A stretch of 64,000 nucleotides of DNA from CAYJLC01 sp964370735 (GCA_964370735.1 CAYJLC010000007.1:1-64000), one strand, 5' to 3'. Counted from the first letter of the stretch, positions 34,107-43,991 are shown. Notes: generated from the letters alone by a model not told the origin. Program-made: numbers and translations.

Positions 34107-34960
34107 AAATCCTCACTATAAACTTGGCTTTCATGCCACATATTTTCTAATTCTTTAAAAGTTGTTTCAATATCTGTCGATTTTTTTCTAGCAACCGCCG
34201 CAATTATCGCATTTATCACGCTAAGAGGTGCAACAAGCGAATCTGCAAAACTCGCCATATCACTTTTAGCAATCAGCGTATAATCTGAAATTTCCGACAA
34301 AGGAGATTTGTATGAATCGGTTAAAGCAATTGTTTTCACACCTAGATTTCTTGCAAATTTCAGCATTTTTATAGTACGAACCGAGTATCTTGGAAACGAT
34401 ATCCCTATAAAAACGTCACCTTTTTTAGCCCTTATAGCTTGTTCAAAAATCTCCGACGAAGACGCTGTCGAAATAACTTTAACATTATCAAAAATAAGGT
34501 TAAAATAAAACGACATAAACGTTGCGAGTGCCGAACTCGACCTTGCACCCAGTATATAAATTTTGTTGGCATTAATAAGCTCATCTATAACTTTTTTGAA
34601 CTCATCTTGGTTATTTTCTTCTAAAGTTTGACGAATTTGCTCAATATCAGCATGCAAAACTGCGTCAAAAATATCATCATACTCCACACGCTCATTTATT
34701 ACATGCATACGCTCAATCGAATTTAATTTCGTCCTAACATTTGATAAAAGTTCTTTTTGAAACTTAGGATATCCATCAAAACCTAGCTCATTTGCAAACC
34801 TTACGACTGTCGATTCGCTTACATTTGATGCCTCGCCTAGCTTATGAGCAGTCATATAGGCTGCTTTTTCGTAATGATTTAGCACAAAATCGGCAATTAA
34901 CTTCTGCCCTTTTGAAAAATCATCGTATTTTTCCTTAATTTTATGTAATATATCCAGCAT
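34103..34960 (-). CDS. MurR/RpiR family transcriptional regulator
   Basis: About 285 aa. The N-terminal HTH_6 domain (about 1-77) has SKGQKLIADFVL and the helix ASNVSESTVVRFANELGF; a SIS sugar-phosphate-binding domain (about 125-260) follows with IYILGARSSSALATF. Family members sense phosphosugars or amino-sugar derivatives. I choose ATG 34960, preceded by AAAGGA, over an upstream ATG at 34996 lying inside rluB. Its stop overlaps the flavoprotein gene by 4 nt. No sugar catabolic genes are adjacent, so the effector cannot be guessed. Confidence 0.9.
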   Translation of the reverse strand: MLDILHKIKEKYDDFSKGQKLIADFVLNHYEKAAYMTAHKLGEASNVSESTVVRFANELGFDGYPKFQKELLSNVRTKLNSIERMHVINERVEYDDIFDAVLHADIEQIRQTLEENNQDEFKKVIDELINANKIYILGARSSSALATFMSFYFNLIFDNVKVISTASSSEIFEQAIRAKKGDVFIGISFPRYSVRTIKMLKFARNLGVKTIALTDSYKSPLSEISDYTLIAKSDMASFADSLVAPLSVINAIIAAVARKKSTDIETTFKELENMWHESQVYSEDL

Positions 34961-34970
34961 AAAAATTCCT

Positions 34971-35675
34971 TTATTTGTTTCTGTATAGATAGTCAATTTC
35001 GCTCTTAGACATGTGACGCCATTTTCCGCGACTTAATTCTCCAAGCTCAAGTCTGCCGATATTAATACGTTTTAGCATTAAAACTCTAAGTCCACATTTT
35101 TCACACATCTTACGAATTTGACGATTTCTTCCCTCATAAATTGTCATATAAACTTCGGCATTTTTACCTTCTTTGTACAAAACTTCAACTTTTGCAGGTG
35201 TTATATCAACCCCATCGATTTTCATAGGATTTGAAAGTTCTTGTAATCTTTTTGTGTCACCTTCAACTTTTACATGATATCTTTTTGAAATTTTGTGTTT
35301 AGGGTGCATAACAATATTCGCAAAATTTCCATCATTTGTCAAAAGTAAAAGCCCCTCAGATTGCAAATCTAGTCTACCAATCGGATATACTCGAGTGCCA
35401 ACATTTTTCACTAAATCCACAACATTTTTTCTGCCTTTTTCGTCTTTTAGCGTCGTAACATAGCCTACCGGCTTATTAAGCATAATATAAGTTTTTGTCG
35501 GTTTTACTTTAAGTTCCTTGCCATCAATACGAATAATATCGTCCTCCGACGCTCTATCGCCTAAATTTGCCACTAAATTATTTACAGTTACACGTCCAGA
35601 ATTAATTAATTTTTCCGCTTCTCTTCTCGAGGTTATACCTGCATTTGAGATAATTTTTTGCAGTCTTTCGTTCAT
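34971..35675 (-). CDS. rluB: Pseudouridine synthase RluB/RsuA family (23S or 16S rRNA)
   Basis: 234 aa. An S4 RNA-binding domain (1-60) is followed by a pseudouridine synthase domain with catalytic Asp in GRLDLQSEG, and NRQIRKMCE near the end. Isomerises a uridine in rRNA, most likely the RluB site of 23S rRNA, although RsuA and RluE cannot be separated by eye. Good RBS AAGGAG. It lies between dacF (upstream) and the RpiR regulator. Confidence 0.9.
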   Translation of the reverse strand: MNERLQKIISNAGITSRREAEKLINSGRVTVNNLVANLGDRASEDDIIRIDGKELKVKPTKTYIMLNKPVGYVTTLKDEKGRKNVVDLVKNVGTRVYPIGRLDLQSEGLLLLTNDGNFANIVMHPKHKISKRYHVKVEGDTKRLQELSNPMKIDGVDITPAKVEVLYKEGKNAEVYMTIYEGRNRQIRKMCEKCGLRVLMLKRINIGRLELGELSRGKWRHMSKSEIDYLYRNK

Positions 35676-35684
35676 TTTTTCTCC

Positions 35685-36788
35685 TTAATAAAATAGATTT
35701 TTAACAAAATCAATGAAATTTTCAAACAAGTTCATTTCCTCTATATATTCAAGACTAATATCTTCACTATATAGCAAATTAGTTTGAAAAATCTCTTTTT
35801 CACCCAAACTAAAGACAATTTTTCCATAAATTTCGCCTTTTTTTATCGGTGCATAATTAATTTTATCAGCAATCACATCAATTTTTAAATTTTCCTTTTG
35901 ATTTTGCGTGAGATATAAATTCACATTTTCTTCTACCAAAACGTGTGTTTCACTTTTATCCCCACTCATAACCTTTATTATATCATAAATTTCATCTTTT
36001 GTATAGAAATTATATTTTTCATATAAATTTTTTGCATATTCCATCATATTTGTGTGATCAGACCAATCCGAGGGCGCAGAAAGAGTCACAGCTATTAATT
36101 TTTTTCCATCAATATTATATGCTGACACCAAACATCGTCCAGATTTCTTCGTAAAACCTGTCTTAACACCGACGAAATTCTCGTCCATAAAAAGCAATTT
36201 ATTGTGATTTTTCATTGTTCGTGTCTGAGAACTGTAATATTCACTCGATACAATTTGCAAAAAATAATCATTTTCAAGTGCATAAGCTGCAATTTTCGCA
36301 AGCTCATAGGCTGTTGTATAGTGATTTTCCTCGTCTAGTCCGTTTGGATTAGCAAAAGATGTGTTCAAAAGCCCTAAGTCAGTCACTTTTTCATTCATAA
36401 GCTGTATAAACTCATCATAATCACCAGTAGTTTCGTTTGCTATCGCTATCGCAGCATCATTTCCTGACATCAACATAAGTCCATGCAAAAGCTCGTCAAA
36501 CGACAACTTTTCGCCTACTTTCAAATACATAGATGACCCTTCAATGCCGGTATAATCGCTTTTTACGGTTACTTCTTTACTTAAATCTGCATTTTCAATC
36601 GCTATAATAGCAGTCATAATTTTCGTGGTCGATGCCATCGTTAAAACTTCATTTTCGTTCTTTGAATACAAAATTTCATGTGTATCACCATCTATAACCA
36701 CAGCCGATTTAGCCGATGTATTTATCGCAAATACGTTATTAACTCCTAATATTATACAAATTGTTAAGTAAATTGCAAGTTTTTTCAT
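35685..36788 (-). CDS. dacF: D-alanyl-D-alanine carboxypeptidase (DacF/PBP5 type)
   Basis: About 367 aa with a signal peptide (hydrophobic about 5-22). Trims the terminal D-Ala from peptidoglycan peptides outside the membrane. Catalytic motifs: STTK (SxxK), SGND (SxN) and VKTGFT (KTG). A beta-rich PBP5-type C-terminal domain follows. I choose the ATG at 36788, five bases after GGAGG; the ATG four codons earlier overlaps that site. In Clostridia DacF-type enzymes often act in sporulation, matching the GerW gene upstream. A terminator lies in front, so it may have its own promoter. Confidence 0.93.
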   Translation of the reverse strand: MKKLAIYLTICIILGVNNVFAINTSAKSAVVIDGDTHEILYSKNENEVLTMASTTKIMTAIIAIENADLSKEVTVKSDYTGIEGSSMYLKVGEKLSFDELLHGLMLMSGNDAAIAIANETTGDYDEFIQLMNEKVTDLGLLNTSFANPNGLDEENHYTTAYELAKIAAYALENDYFLQIVSSEYYSSQTRTMKNHNKLLFMDENFVGVKTGFTKKSGRCLVSAYNIDGKKLIAVTLSAPSDWSDHTNMMEYAKNLYEKYNFYTKDEIYDIIKVMSGDKSETHVLVEENVNLYLTQNQKENLKIDVIADKINYAPIKKGEIYGKIVFSLGEKEIFQTNLLYSEDISLEYIEEMNLFENFIDFVKNLFY

Positions 36789-36800
36789 ATAAGCCTCCAT

Positions 36801-36834
36801 AAAAAATCATCTATCCAATTATACGGATAGATGA
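36801..36834 (-). terminator. Intrinsic terminator of gerW
   Basis: Minus-strand TCATCTATCC / GGATAGATGA (36807-36834) with a T run at 36801-36806, between gerW and dacF. The T run directly abuts the first possible dacF start codon, so dacF expression depends on read-through or a promoter overlapping this element. Confidence 0.82.
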
Positions 36835-36846
36835 CAAAATTTATGC

Positions 36847-37263
36847 TTAAAATTCAGGCTCTGTGTTCTCCTCAGGTGTCGTTTCGTCTTTTTTCTTATT
36901 AAACATATCGGAAATTTTATTCACAACATCTGGCACCATTTCAACAACTCTATCTGCTGTTGAATTTGCAGGAACATTTATCGGAAGAATTTTAACCTCG
37001 CCTTTAGAAATGCACACAAATGCCACCGGATTTACAGTAACACCAGCCGCACTGCCTCCGCCAAAACCGTCATTATTGTTTTTGACGTCGCCTTTTGCCT
37101 TGATATCTGCACCACCAGAACCAAGACCAATCGTGATTTTTGTCACTGGAATAAGCGTCGTTCCGTCTGCTGTTATAATTGGATTTCCGATAATCGTGTT
37201 TACATCAACAATTTGCTTGATTTTTTCAACCGTTTGCGACATTAAATCTGAAACATTACTCAT
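36847..37263 (-). CDS. gerW: GerW (YtfJ) family sporulation protein
   Basis: 138 aa. Known in Bacillus as a spore protein needed for germination with L-alanine; biochemical role unclear. Family features: VDVNTIIGNPI near the start, IPVTKITIGLGSGGADI, then a glycine-rich GFGGGSAAGVTVNPVAFVCI. A Lys/Glu-rich tail ends the protein. It lies directly after the DUF2953 gene, as ytfJ follows ytfI in Bacillus. Confidence 0.9.
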   Translation of the reverse strand: MSNVSDLMSQTVEKIKQIVDVNTIIGNPIITADGTTLIPVTKITIGLGSGGADIKAKGDVKNNNDGFGGGSAAGVTVNPVAFVCISKGEVKILPINVPANSTADRVVEMVPDVVNKISDMFNKKKDETTPEENTEPEF

Positions 37264-38004
37264 TTATAAAACCCTCTTTCTTATTTCTATTATATTTTTA
37301 TACTTTATGTGTCGAATTATACGCAAAATTCGTGTGTGAACGATAATTTCAGCATCGATTTCATCAATTTCCATAGTTTTTGCTTCCCAATTTGGCAAAA
37401 CATCGACCTTGTAATCTTTTATTTTAAAGTTTGATATTAAAAACGCTGTCATAAAGCCATAAAAAACCCAAAACACTCCTAAAAGTTGACCTGTTTTTGC
37501 TGTATCGTCTGTCCCTAAGCGAGCCTTTACATCTATTTTATCAAAAGTTATCGAGTTTGTAAACTCTGAAAGTGCATCGATACCGAGCTCTATTGATTTC
37601 AAATAATCATCTTTTTTGCTTAAATCAAATTTAAACGACGACTTTTCCTCGTTTTTTTCGTCATTATCGTCACTTTCATTAACTTTTTCACGTTCTTTGT
37701 TTTCGGTGGATTTTTTTTCAATTTCTAAGATTTTATCTTCTAAATTCTCATCCTTAACTTCGATAGTTTCTTTTTTAGATTTCTTTTGCTTTTTTGTTTT
37801 TTCAGGTTTTTCTTTTGATTTTTCAATTATTTTTAATATATCGAACTTAAAAAACAATATTTTAGCCGTTAATTTCAACTTTTCATTGTAGTTTACAAAT
37901 AAAGTAATTTTTAGGCATATCGCAATTAATAAAATCAGCAAAACTGCAAGCAAAACCCACAAAATCGCAATTAAAATCCATATTAAAATATCAACTACAA
38001 TCAT
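37264..38004 (-). CDS. DUF2953 domain membrane protein (YtfI-like)
   Basis: 246 aa. One long N-terminal hydrophobic helix (about 8-30), then a highly charged Lys/Glu-rich linker (about 60-125), then the DUF2953 region with FDKIDVKARLGTDDTAKTGQ and a second hydrophobic stretch. Function is not known; in Bacillus this gene neighbours gerW and belongs to the sporulation set. Its first codons overlap scpB by 4 nt (ATGA). Confidence 0.85.
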   Translation of the reverse strand: MIVVDILIWILIAILWVLLAVLLILLIAICLKITLFVNYNEKLKLTAKILFFKFDILKIIEKSKEKPEKTKKQKKSKKETIEVKDENLEDKILEIEKKSTENKEREKVNESDDNDEKNEEKSSFKFDLSKKDDYLKSIELGIDALSEFTNSITFDKIDVKARLGTDDTAKTGQLLGVFWVFYGFMTAFLISNFKIKDYKVDVLPNWEAKTMEIDEIDAEIIVHTRILRIIRHIKYKNIIEIRKRVL

Positions 38005-38504
38005 ATTTCACCACCTAAATCGGAATGAATATTTGGCAAATCTTCTAGACTTTCGATATTAAATGTTCGAAGAAATCTCTCCGTTGTCCTATATAAATTC
38101 GGTTTTCCTAAAACATCAAGCTTGCCACAAACTTCAATAAATCCCTTTGCTAAAAGGCTTGAAACAGTGTAAGAACTGTCAATTTTTCGAATATCATCTA
38201 TTTTTACCCGAGTTATAGGTTCATTATACGCAATAATTATCAAAACTTCAAGTGCTGCATTAGAAAGTCTTGCAGTTTTATGTTCCTCAACAGCCTTATG
38301 AACTAGCTCAGAAAATTCAGGTTTTGTGACAAGTTGAAAACTTTCGCCTATCTTAATCACCAAAAAAGGTGTGTCTTTTAGAATATTATTCATTGCAATA
38401 AATTCTAGTTCGACATAAAATTCCGAGTCTAAAATCTCAAAAATTCGCTTTATTTCAACAGGTTCGCCTGAGGCAAATAAAATTGCTAAAATTTTAAGCT
38501 CCAT
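38001..38504 (-). CDS. scpB: Segregation and condensation protein B
   Basis: 167 aa. Kleisin-associated partner of the SMC-ScpAB condensin complex, needed for chromosome segregation. ScpB features include the LEVLIIIAYNEPITRVKID segment (two winged-helix domains, about 1-75 and 80-155) and GKPNLYRTT. It lies 2 nt after scpA and overlaps the DUF2953 gene by 4 nt. Confidence 0.94.
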   Translation of the reverse strand: MELKILAILFASGEPVEIKRIFEILDSEFYVELEFIAMNNILKDTPFLVIKIGESFQLVTKPEFSELVHKAVEEHKTARLSNAALEVLIIIAYNEPITRVKIDDIRKIDSSYTVSSLLAKGFIEVCGKLDVLGKPNLYRTTERFLRTFNIESLEDLPNIHSDLGGEI

Positions 38505-38506
38505 AA

Positions 38507-39196
38507 CTACCTCATCTTAATATTAATATCTTCACCGTCTTGGTAAATTGTAATCTTTTCATCTCTACACATCATCAAAACAGCCAAAAATGCCACAATT
38601 ACATATTGTTTTTCTGTTTTATCTTCAATTATTTGACGAAAATTCAACACGTCTATTTCGAAAAATTTGCTCTCGATATCTAAAATCACATCGGAAATAT
38701 TTATCTCTGGAATTTTAGCTATTTTCTCAAAAATTTCATTACTCGGTGGCAGTTCCGACAGCCTTCTTGCGACAATTTGCTCCGCTATTTTAATTATGTC
38801 TGAAATTTTGTGTTTATATTCAATTTCAGCTTCAAAATAAGTCGGTGGCCTCTCTCCAAAATTCGAGCCTATGTCAAAACCATCTCTAAAAAAGCCCATT
38901 ACTTCTTTAATTTTTGCATACTCAAAGACCTCGACTATAAATTCTTCTTCTAAAATTTCTGCTTCTTCTTTTAAAATCGGCAACAATTTTTTCGACTTAA
39001 TATATAAAAGTCGGCTTGAAATATATACAAATTCACTCATTTCTCCAAGGTTTTTATCCTCGCTTTTTTCAATTACCTCTAAAAACTGGTCGATAATGTT
39101 GGACACAAAAATGTCTTTTATTTCGATTTTATTTTTCGAAAGCATGTATAAAAGCAGGTCTAAAGGACCTTCAAAATTGGATAATTTGTACTCCAT
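38507..39196 (-). CDS. scpA: Segregation and condensation protein A
   Basis: 229 aa kleisin subunit of SMC-ScpAB. The N-terminus YKLSNFEGPLDLLLYMLSK is diagnostic; the acidic centre and the C-terminal SMC-head-binding region (FRQIIEDKTEKQYVIVAFLA...) follow. Two nt from scpB and 7 nt after the site-2 protease gene. Confidence 0.95.
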   Translation of the reverse strand: MEYKLSNFEGPLDLLLYMLSKNKIEIKDIFVSNIIDQFLEVIEKSEDKNLGEMSEFVYISSRLLYIKSKKLLPILKEEAEILEEEFIVEVFEYAKIKEVMGFFRDGFDIGSNFGERPPTYFEAEIEYKHKISDIIKIAEQIVARRLSELPPSNEIFEKIAKIPEINISDVILDIESKFFEIDVLNFRQIIEDKTEKQYVIVAFLAVLMMCRDEKITIYQDGEDINIKMR

Positions 39197-39203
39197 AATT
39201 CAC

Positions 39204-39857
39204 CTAAAATAAACCTAAAAAGAAACTTGAAATCATAAATGCACCTTGTAAAAGAGCGTTTGAAACTACGCTATTAAAGAAATATAGCACAGGATTTAAG
39301 AAATCTAGAAAAAGTAGAATAATTAACCCAAATTGGATAAATTGCATGTTTTTATAGATATTATATTGCCATTTTCGTGGTAAAAACGGAACAACTAAAT
39401 GCGAACCATCAAGTGGTGGAACTGGTAAAAGATTAAATACGCCAAGACCTATGCTAATAGATGATATGTCTAAAAGCACATTTTGAAGTGAACTTAGCAT
39501 TATATTGTTTATCGGAAGTGCAAACGAAAATGCTACAATTAAAAGGAATAAAAACGCTAAAATAAAGTTTGAAACTGGTCCTGCAAGCGCAATTAATGCA
39601 CCATCTCTTCTTGGATTTTTAAGCCTTAACATATTAACAGGAACAGGCTTTGCCCACCCAAAACCGAAAATAATAAGCATCAAAAGTCCGACAGGGTCAA
39701 TATGCGCAAGAGGGTTGAAAGTTGCTCTACCTTTATATGTCGCAGTTTTATCGCCTAGCACATTTGCCATCCAAGCATGCGCTGCCTCATGGACTGTAAG
39801 ACAGATTATTACTGCAATAATTCTTATAAGTAAGTCGCCGATATTAAGACCTAACAT
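39204..39857 (-). CDS. Site-2 protease family protein (M50, membrane metalloprotease)
   Basis: 217 aa, polytopic. The zinc motif HEAAH is in the first helix and the second metal-binding motif reads NLLPVPPLDGS (NxxPxxxLDG). Such short S2P homologues (YwhC type) often neighbour scpAB; substrates are mostly unknown. Its ATG overlaps the engB stop by 7 nt. Confidence 0.92.
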   Translation of the reverse strand: MLGLNIGDLLIRIIAVIICLTVHEAAHAWMANVLGDKTATYKGRATFNPLAHIDPVGLLMLIIFGFGWAKPVPVNMLRLKNPRRDGALIALAGPVSNFILAFLFLLIVAFSFALPINNIMLSSLQNVLLDISSISIGLGVFNLLPVPPLDGSHLVVPFLPRKWQYNIYKNMQFIQFGLIILLFLDFLNPVLYFFNSVVSNALLQGAFMISSFFLGLF

Positions 39858-40456
39858 TCTACATCTCCTAGAATTTTATTTTCAATAATTTCGAACAATT
39901 CTTCGCGTCCAGTACCTTTTTCAGCAGAAAATTCAATTATTTGAACATTATCTGTCAGTTCAAGTTTTTCACGAATTAAGTCGAGTTGACCTTGCTTTTG
40001 CATTGCACGAACCTTATCGGATTTATTTGCTATAACGATGAATGGTTTACCAGTTTGCATAAACCATTTCGCCATCACAATATCATCACCAGTTGGCTTA
40101 TGACGATAATCTACGATTAAAACACCGAGTGCCATATCCTCATTTATTGCAAAAAATTGCTCTATCAAAGCTGCCCATCTAGCACGCTCACTTTTCGCAA
40201 CTTTTGCGTAGCCATAACCAGGTAAATCAACAAAATACCCTCTTTCATCTAACAAAAAGAAGTTAATATGCACAGTTTTCCCTGGTGTGTTTGCCACTTT
40301 TGCAAGTTTTCTTCTTAAAAGAAGTTTGTTGATTGTCGACGACTTGCCGACATTAGATTTCCCTGCAAAAACGATTTGTGGCAAACCATCTGTTGGAAAA
40401 TCCGATTTTTTTACAGCCGAACGAATAAATTCGACATTATTTATATTAATTTTCAA
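39851..40456 (-). CDS. engB: Ribosome biogenesis GTPase YsxC/EngB
   Basis: 201 aa. GTPase required for 50S subunit assembly. G1 GKSNVGKSS, G3 DLPG and G4 NKSD are present. I choose TTG 40456, six bases after GAGG (LKININNVEF), over a GTG four codons earlier that overlaps the RBS. It lies 13 nt after the lon stop; the lon-engB pair is conserved in Firmicutes. Confidence 0.93.
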   Translation of the reverse strand: MKININNVEFIRSAVKKSDFPTDGLPQIVFAGKSNVGKSSTINKLLLRRKLAKVANTPGKTVHINFFLLDERGYFVDLPGYGYAKVAKSERARWAALIEQFFAINEDMALGVLIVDYRHKPTGDDIVMAKWFMQTGKPFIVIANKSDKVRAMQKQGQLDLIREKLELTDNVQIIEFSAEKGTGREELFEIIENKILGDVEC

Positions 40457-40469
40457 AATTAACCTCACT

Positions 40470-42845
40470 TTATTGTACAGTTAAAACATCTTTTCTGATT
40501 TCTTCACTAATCGAAAGATTTTCTTCTCTTTCAAATTCGAAATCAACCAGAGTATGCTCTAACACTGATTTTATGTCACGAACTGTAACAAATTCGATGT
40601 TTTCAAGCACTTCTTCGTCTAAATCAGCTAAATCTTTCTCGTTTTCTTCAGAAATTATAACCTTTTTAATGCCATTTATATACGCTGCCATTGATTTTTC
40701 GCGAAGTCCACCGATAGGTAAAACCTTGCCTCTAAGCGAAATTTCGCCAGTCATAGCAACAGATGCTCGAGCTTTTTTCTCTGTCAGTGCCGAGATAATA
40801 GCAGTTGCCATCGTGATACCTGCCGAAGGTCCATCTTTTGGAACAGCGCCTTCTGGGAAATGTATGTGAATATCGTTTTTCTTGTGGAAATCTTCAGGAA
40901 TATTAAGTATTTTTGCGATAGAACGTATATAACTTATCGCAATCATCGCAGATTCTTGCATTACTTTGCCTAAATTCCCTGTAAGTTGTGTTTTTCCATC
41001 ACCAGCTAAAATATTAACTTCAACAGGTAAAATCGTGCCTCCAACAGAAGTATACGCAAGCCCATTCACGATACCAATTTCGCTTTTTTTCGAGAAATGG
41101 TCGTCAAGGTAGATAGGTTTCCCTAAAAATTCTTCCAAATTCGTGTTAATATTAAAAGATTTTTGCTCTTCTTTTAGAATTTTCACAGAAATTTTGCGAA
41201 TTATTTTTTCAATCCTTTGCTCAAGTCTTCTAACACCTGCTTCGCGAGTATAGTTTGTAATTATTGAATTTACTGCAAAATCGCTAAATTTAATTCGTTT
41301 TAAGTTATATTTTTTTAAGATTTTCGGAATAATATGCTTTTTGGCAATATTCATTTTTTCAACAGTTGTATAACTTGAAAGTTCGATAATTTCCATTCTG
41401 TCTAAAAGTGGCTTTGGAACTGTCGCAAGATTATTTGCAGTCGCTATGAAAATTACTTTCGACAAATCAAACGGAATATCTAAATAATGATCAAAAAACG
41501 TGTTATTTTGCTCAAAATCAAGCACCTCAAGCATAGCAGCAGCAGGGTCACCACGCATATCTGACGACATTTTGTCGATTTCATCTAATAAAATCACTGG
41601 ATTTTGCGTTTTTGCATCATTCATTGCACGAATAATTTTCCCACTCATAGCGCCGATATATGTTTTTCTGTGTCCACGAATTTCTGCCTCGTCACGAACT
41701 CCACCAAGCGAAACACGCGACATAGTTCTGCCCATTGCCTTTGCAACTGACGCTGCAATCGTCGTTTTACCAACCCCAGGTGGTCCAGAAAGGCAAATCA
41801 CAGTGCCTTTTTCCGTACCTGAAACAGCTCTTAGCGCTAATGTTTCTAAAATACGCTCTTTTACCTTTTTTAAGCCATAATGCTCTAAATCTAGAACTTT
41901 TTCAGCCTTATTAATGTCTTTTTTGTCTGTTGTGCTTTTGTTAAACGGTAGTCCCAAAACGAAATCTAAATAGTTTCTCGTGATACCACCTTCTTGTGAT
42001 GACGGCCCTAGTCTACGCATTTTTTTCGCTTCTGAAACAAGTTTTTCCTTGCTTTTATCAGAAATATTCAACTTTTCAATAGCCTTTAAATATCTATCAT
42101 ATTCTGCTATTACATTATCATCTTCGCCAAGCTCTGCTAAAACTACTTTTAGTTGCTCTCTTAAATAATAATCTTTTTGACCCTTATCAATTTTAGCCTT
42201 AACTTTTCTTGTAATCTCTGTTTCAATATTCAAAATTTGAATTTCATTTTCTAGAATTTCTATAAGCATCATGCATCTCTTAACAGGGTCGCGCTCTTCG
42301 AGAAGTTTTTGTTTTTTATCGTTGTCAATCGGAATATTTTGCGCTATAAAATCAGAAACTTCAGACGGTTCAACTTTGTCTACAACTGCCATTAAAATAT
42401 CCGAAGAAACTTTTGTTTGTAGTTCTAAATACTCGTCAAAAGCCTCTAAAATCGTCCTAGATAGAGCTTTTTTCTGTGCTTCTGGCAACGGTGTTTCAAA
42501 ATCAGGCGCACCCATAACTTCTGCTAAAAGATATGGTTTTTCTTTCATTCCTATCGAAATAACACCACGCGATAACCCCTCTACAAGTACTCTAACATCG
42601 CCAGATTGTAGCTTTAATATCTGTTTTACCACACAAATAGTTCCAACTTTATGCAAGTCTTCAAAAGATGGTTTTTCAAAAGAAAAATTCTTTTGTGTCA
42701 CTAAAAATATTATCTGATTATCACGCATTGCGCGTTCTAGTGCTTTTATAGAAATTGTTCTGCCGACATCAAAATGTAAATGCATTTTCGGAAATGCAGT
42801 AAGTCCCCTAAGGGCAAGTACAGGGACAATTTTTGATTTTTCCAT
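40470..42845 (-). CDS. lon: ATP-dependent protease Lon
   Basis: 791 aa, full length. Degrades misfolded and regulatory proteins. N-terminal substrate domain (about 1-200), AAA+ module with Walker A GPPGVGKT and Walker B VILLDEIDK, and the protease domain with catalytic Ser in KDGPSAG and Lys in GLREKSMAA. Start ATG after AGAGGT. It lies between tgt and engB on the minus strand. Heat-shock elements (CIRCE or CtsR sites) were not seen upstream, which here is inside tgt. Confidence 0.97.
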   Translation of the reverse strand: MEKSKIVPVLALRGLTAFPKMHLHFDVGRTISIKALERAMRDNQIIFLVTQKNFSFEKPSFEDLHKVGTICVVKQILKLQSGDVRVLVEGLSRGVISIGMKEKPYLLAEVMGAPDFETPLPEAQKKALSRTILEAFDEYLELQTKVSSDILMAVVDKVEPSEVSDFIAQNIPIDNDKKQKLLEERDPVKRCMMLIEILENEIQILNIETEITRKVKAKIDKGQKDYYLREQLKVVLAELGEDDNVIAEYDRYLKAIEKLNISDKSKEKLVSEAKKMRRLGPSSQEGGITRNYLDFVLGLPFNKSTTDKKDINKAEKVLDLEHYGLKKVKERILETLALRAVSGTEKGTVICLSGPPGVGKTTIAASVAKAMGRTMSRVSLGGVRDEAEIRGHRKTYIGAMSGKIIRAMNDAKTQNPVILLDEIDKMSSDMRGDPAAAMLEVLDFEQNNTFFDHYLDIPFDLSKVIFIATANNLATVPKPLLDRMEIIELSSYTTVEKMNIAKKHIIPKILKKYNLKRIKFSDFAVNSIITNYTREAGVRRLEQRIEKIIRKISVKILKEEQKSFNINTNLEEFLGKPIYLDDHFSKKSEIGIVNGLAYTSVGGTILPVEVNILAGDGKTQLTGNLGKVMQESAMIAISYIRSIAKILNIPEDFHKKNDIHIHFPEGAVPKDGPSAGITMATAIISALTEKKARASVAMTGEISLRGKVLPIGGLREKSMAAYINGIKKVIISEENEKDLADLDEEVLENIEFVTVRDIKSVLEHTLVDFEFEREENLSISEEIRKDVLTVQ

Positions 42846-42856
42846 TTATGTACCTC

Positions 42857-43990
42857 TTATTCGTATCTTTCGTCTAATTTCCCGCTAAATCTAGCTCTAA
42901 ACGTATCGAAAGTATCATTATCAATGTTTTCTCTAATTTTTTCCATCAAGTCATTGTAAAAATACAAATTATGCATAACACAAAGTCGCATAGCAAGCAT
43001 TTCTTCTGCCTTGAAAAGGTGTCTGATATAAGAACGAGAAAAGTTCTTACAAGTTGGACATTCGCAATCTGGGTCGATAGGCATTTCGCTCTCTGCGTGC
43101 ACCAAATTTTTCATATTAAGCTTGCCTTTCCAAGTAAATAGCACACCATGACGTGCATTTCTTGCAGGCATTACACAGTCAAAGAAGTCAACTCCCCTAG
43201 CTACCGCCTCGATAATATTCGACGGAGTACCAACTCCCATAAGATATCTCGGTTTATCGGCTGGCATATATGGCTCAACTACGTCAATAACTCTGTACAT
43301 ATCTTCGTGTGATTCACCAACAGCAAGACCACCGATTGCATACCCAGGAAGGTCAAGTTTTGCGATTTCTTTCATGTGTTCAATACGAAGTTCTTCAAAA
43401 GTCGCACCTTGATTTATGCCGAAAAGCATTTGTTTTTTGTTGATAGTTTCAGGAAGTTCGTTTAGTCTGTTCATTTCATCTTTACAACGAACAAGCCATC
43501 TTGTGGTTCTTTCGATAGACTTTTTAGTATAGTCAAAAGTCGCTGGATTTTCGATACATTCATCAAATGCCATAGCGATATCTGACGCTAAATTCGATTG
43601 AATTTGCATACTTTCTTCAGGACCCATGAAAATTTTACGTCCATCTATATGAGAAGAGAAATATACTCCCTCTTCTTTGATTTTGCGAAGTCCAGAAAGT
43701 GAAAATACTTGGAAACCACCACTATCTGTTAAAATAGGTCCGTCCCAATTCATAAATTTATGAAGTCCACCCATTTTATGAACCAGTTTATCTCCCGGTC
43801 TTAGGTGCAAATGATATGTGTTTGAAAGTTCCACTTGGCATTTGATATCTTTTAAATCTAGCGCAGAAACTGCTCCTTTAATAACACCTTGTGTACCTAC
43901 ATTCATAAATACTGGTGTTTGAATTTTACCATGAGGAGTTTCAAACTCACCACGTCTTGCTTTGTCTTGTTTTTTAATTAAATTAAACAT
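42857..43990 (-). CDS. tgt: tRNA-guanine transglycosylase (queuine tRNA-ribosyltransferase)
   Basis: 377 aa. Exchanges G34 for preQ1 in tRNAs with GUN anticodons. Active-site segments DSGGFQVFSL and MGVGTPSNI, and the zinc site CECPTC with a downstream His, are present. It follows queA by 1 nt, so both queuosine-synthesis steps are coupled. Confidence 0.97.
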   Translation of the reverse strand: MFNLIKKQDKARRGEFETPHGKIQTPVFMNVGTQGVIKGAVSALDLKDIKCQVELSNTYHLHLRPGDKLVHKMGGLHKFMNWDGPILTDSGGFQVFSLSGLRKIKEEGVYFSSHIDGRKIFMGPEESMQIQSNLASDIAMAFDECIENPATFDYTKKSIERTTRWLVRCKDEMNRLNELPETINKKQMLFGINQGATFEELRIEHMKEIAKLDLPGYAIGGLAVGESHEDMYRVIDVVEPYMPADKPRYLMGVGTPSNIIEAVARGVDFFDCVMPARNARHGVLFTWKGKLNMKNLVHAESEMPIDPDCECPTCKNFSRSYIRHLFKAEEMLAMRLCVMHNLYFYNDLMEKIRENIDNDTFDTFRARFSGKLDERYE

Positions 43991-43991
43991 A

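Noticed and set aside
36863..37339. Plus-strand open frame of 158 codons opposite gerW
   Set aside because: gerW has family motifs and operon spacing; the opposite frame has none.
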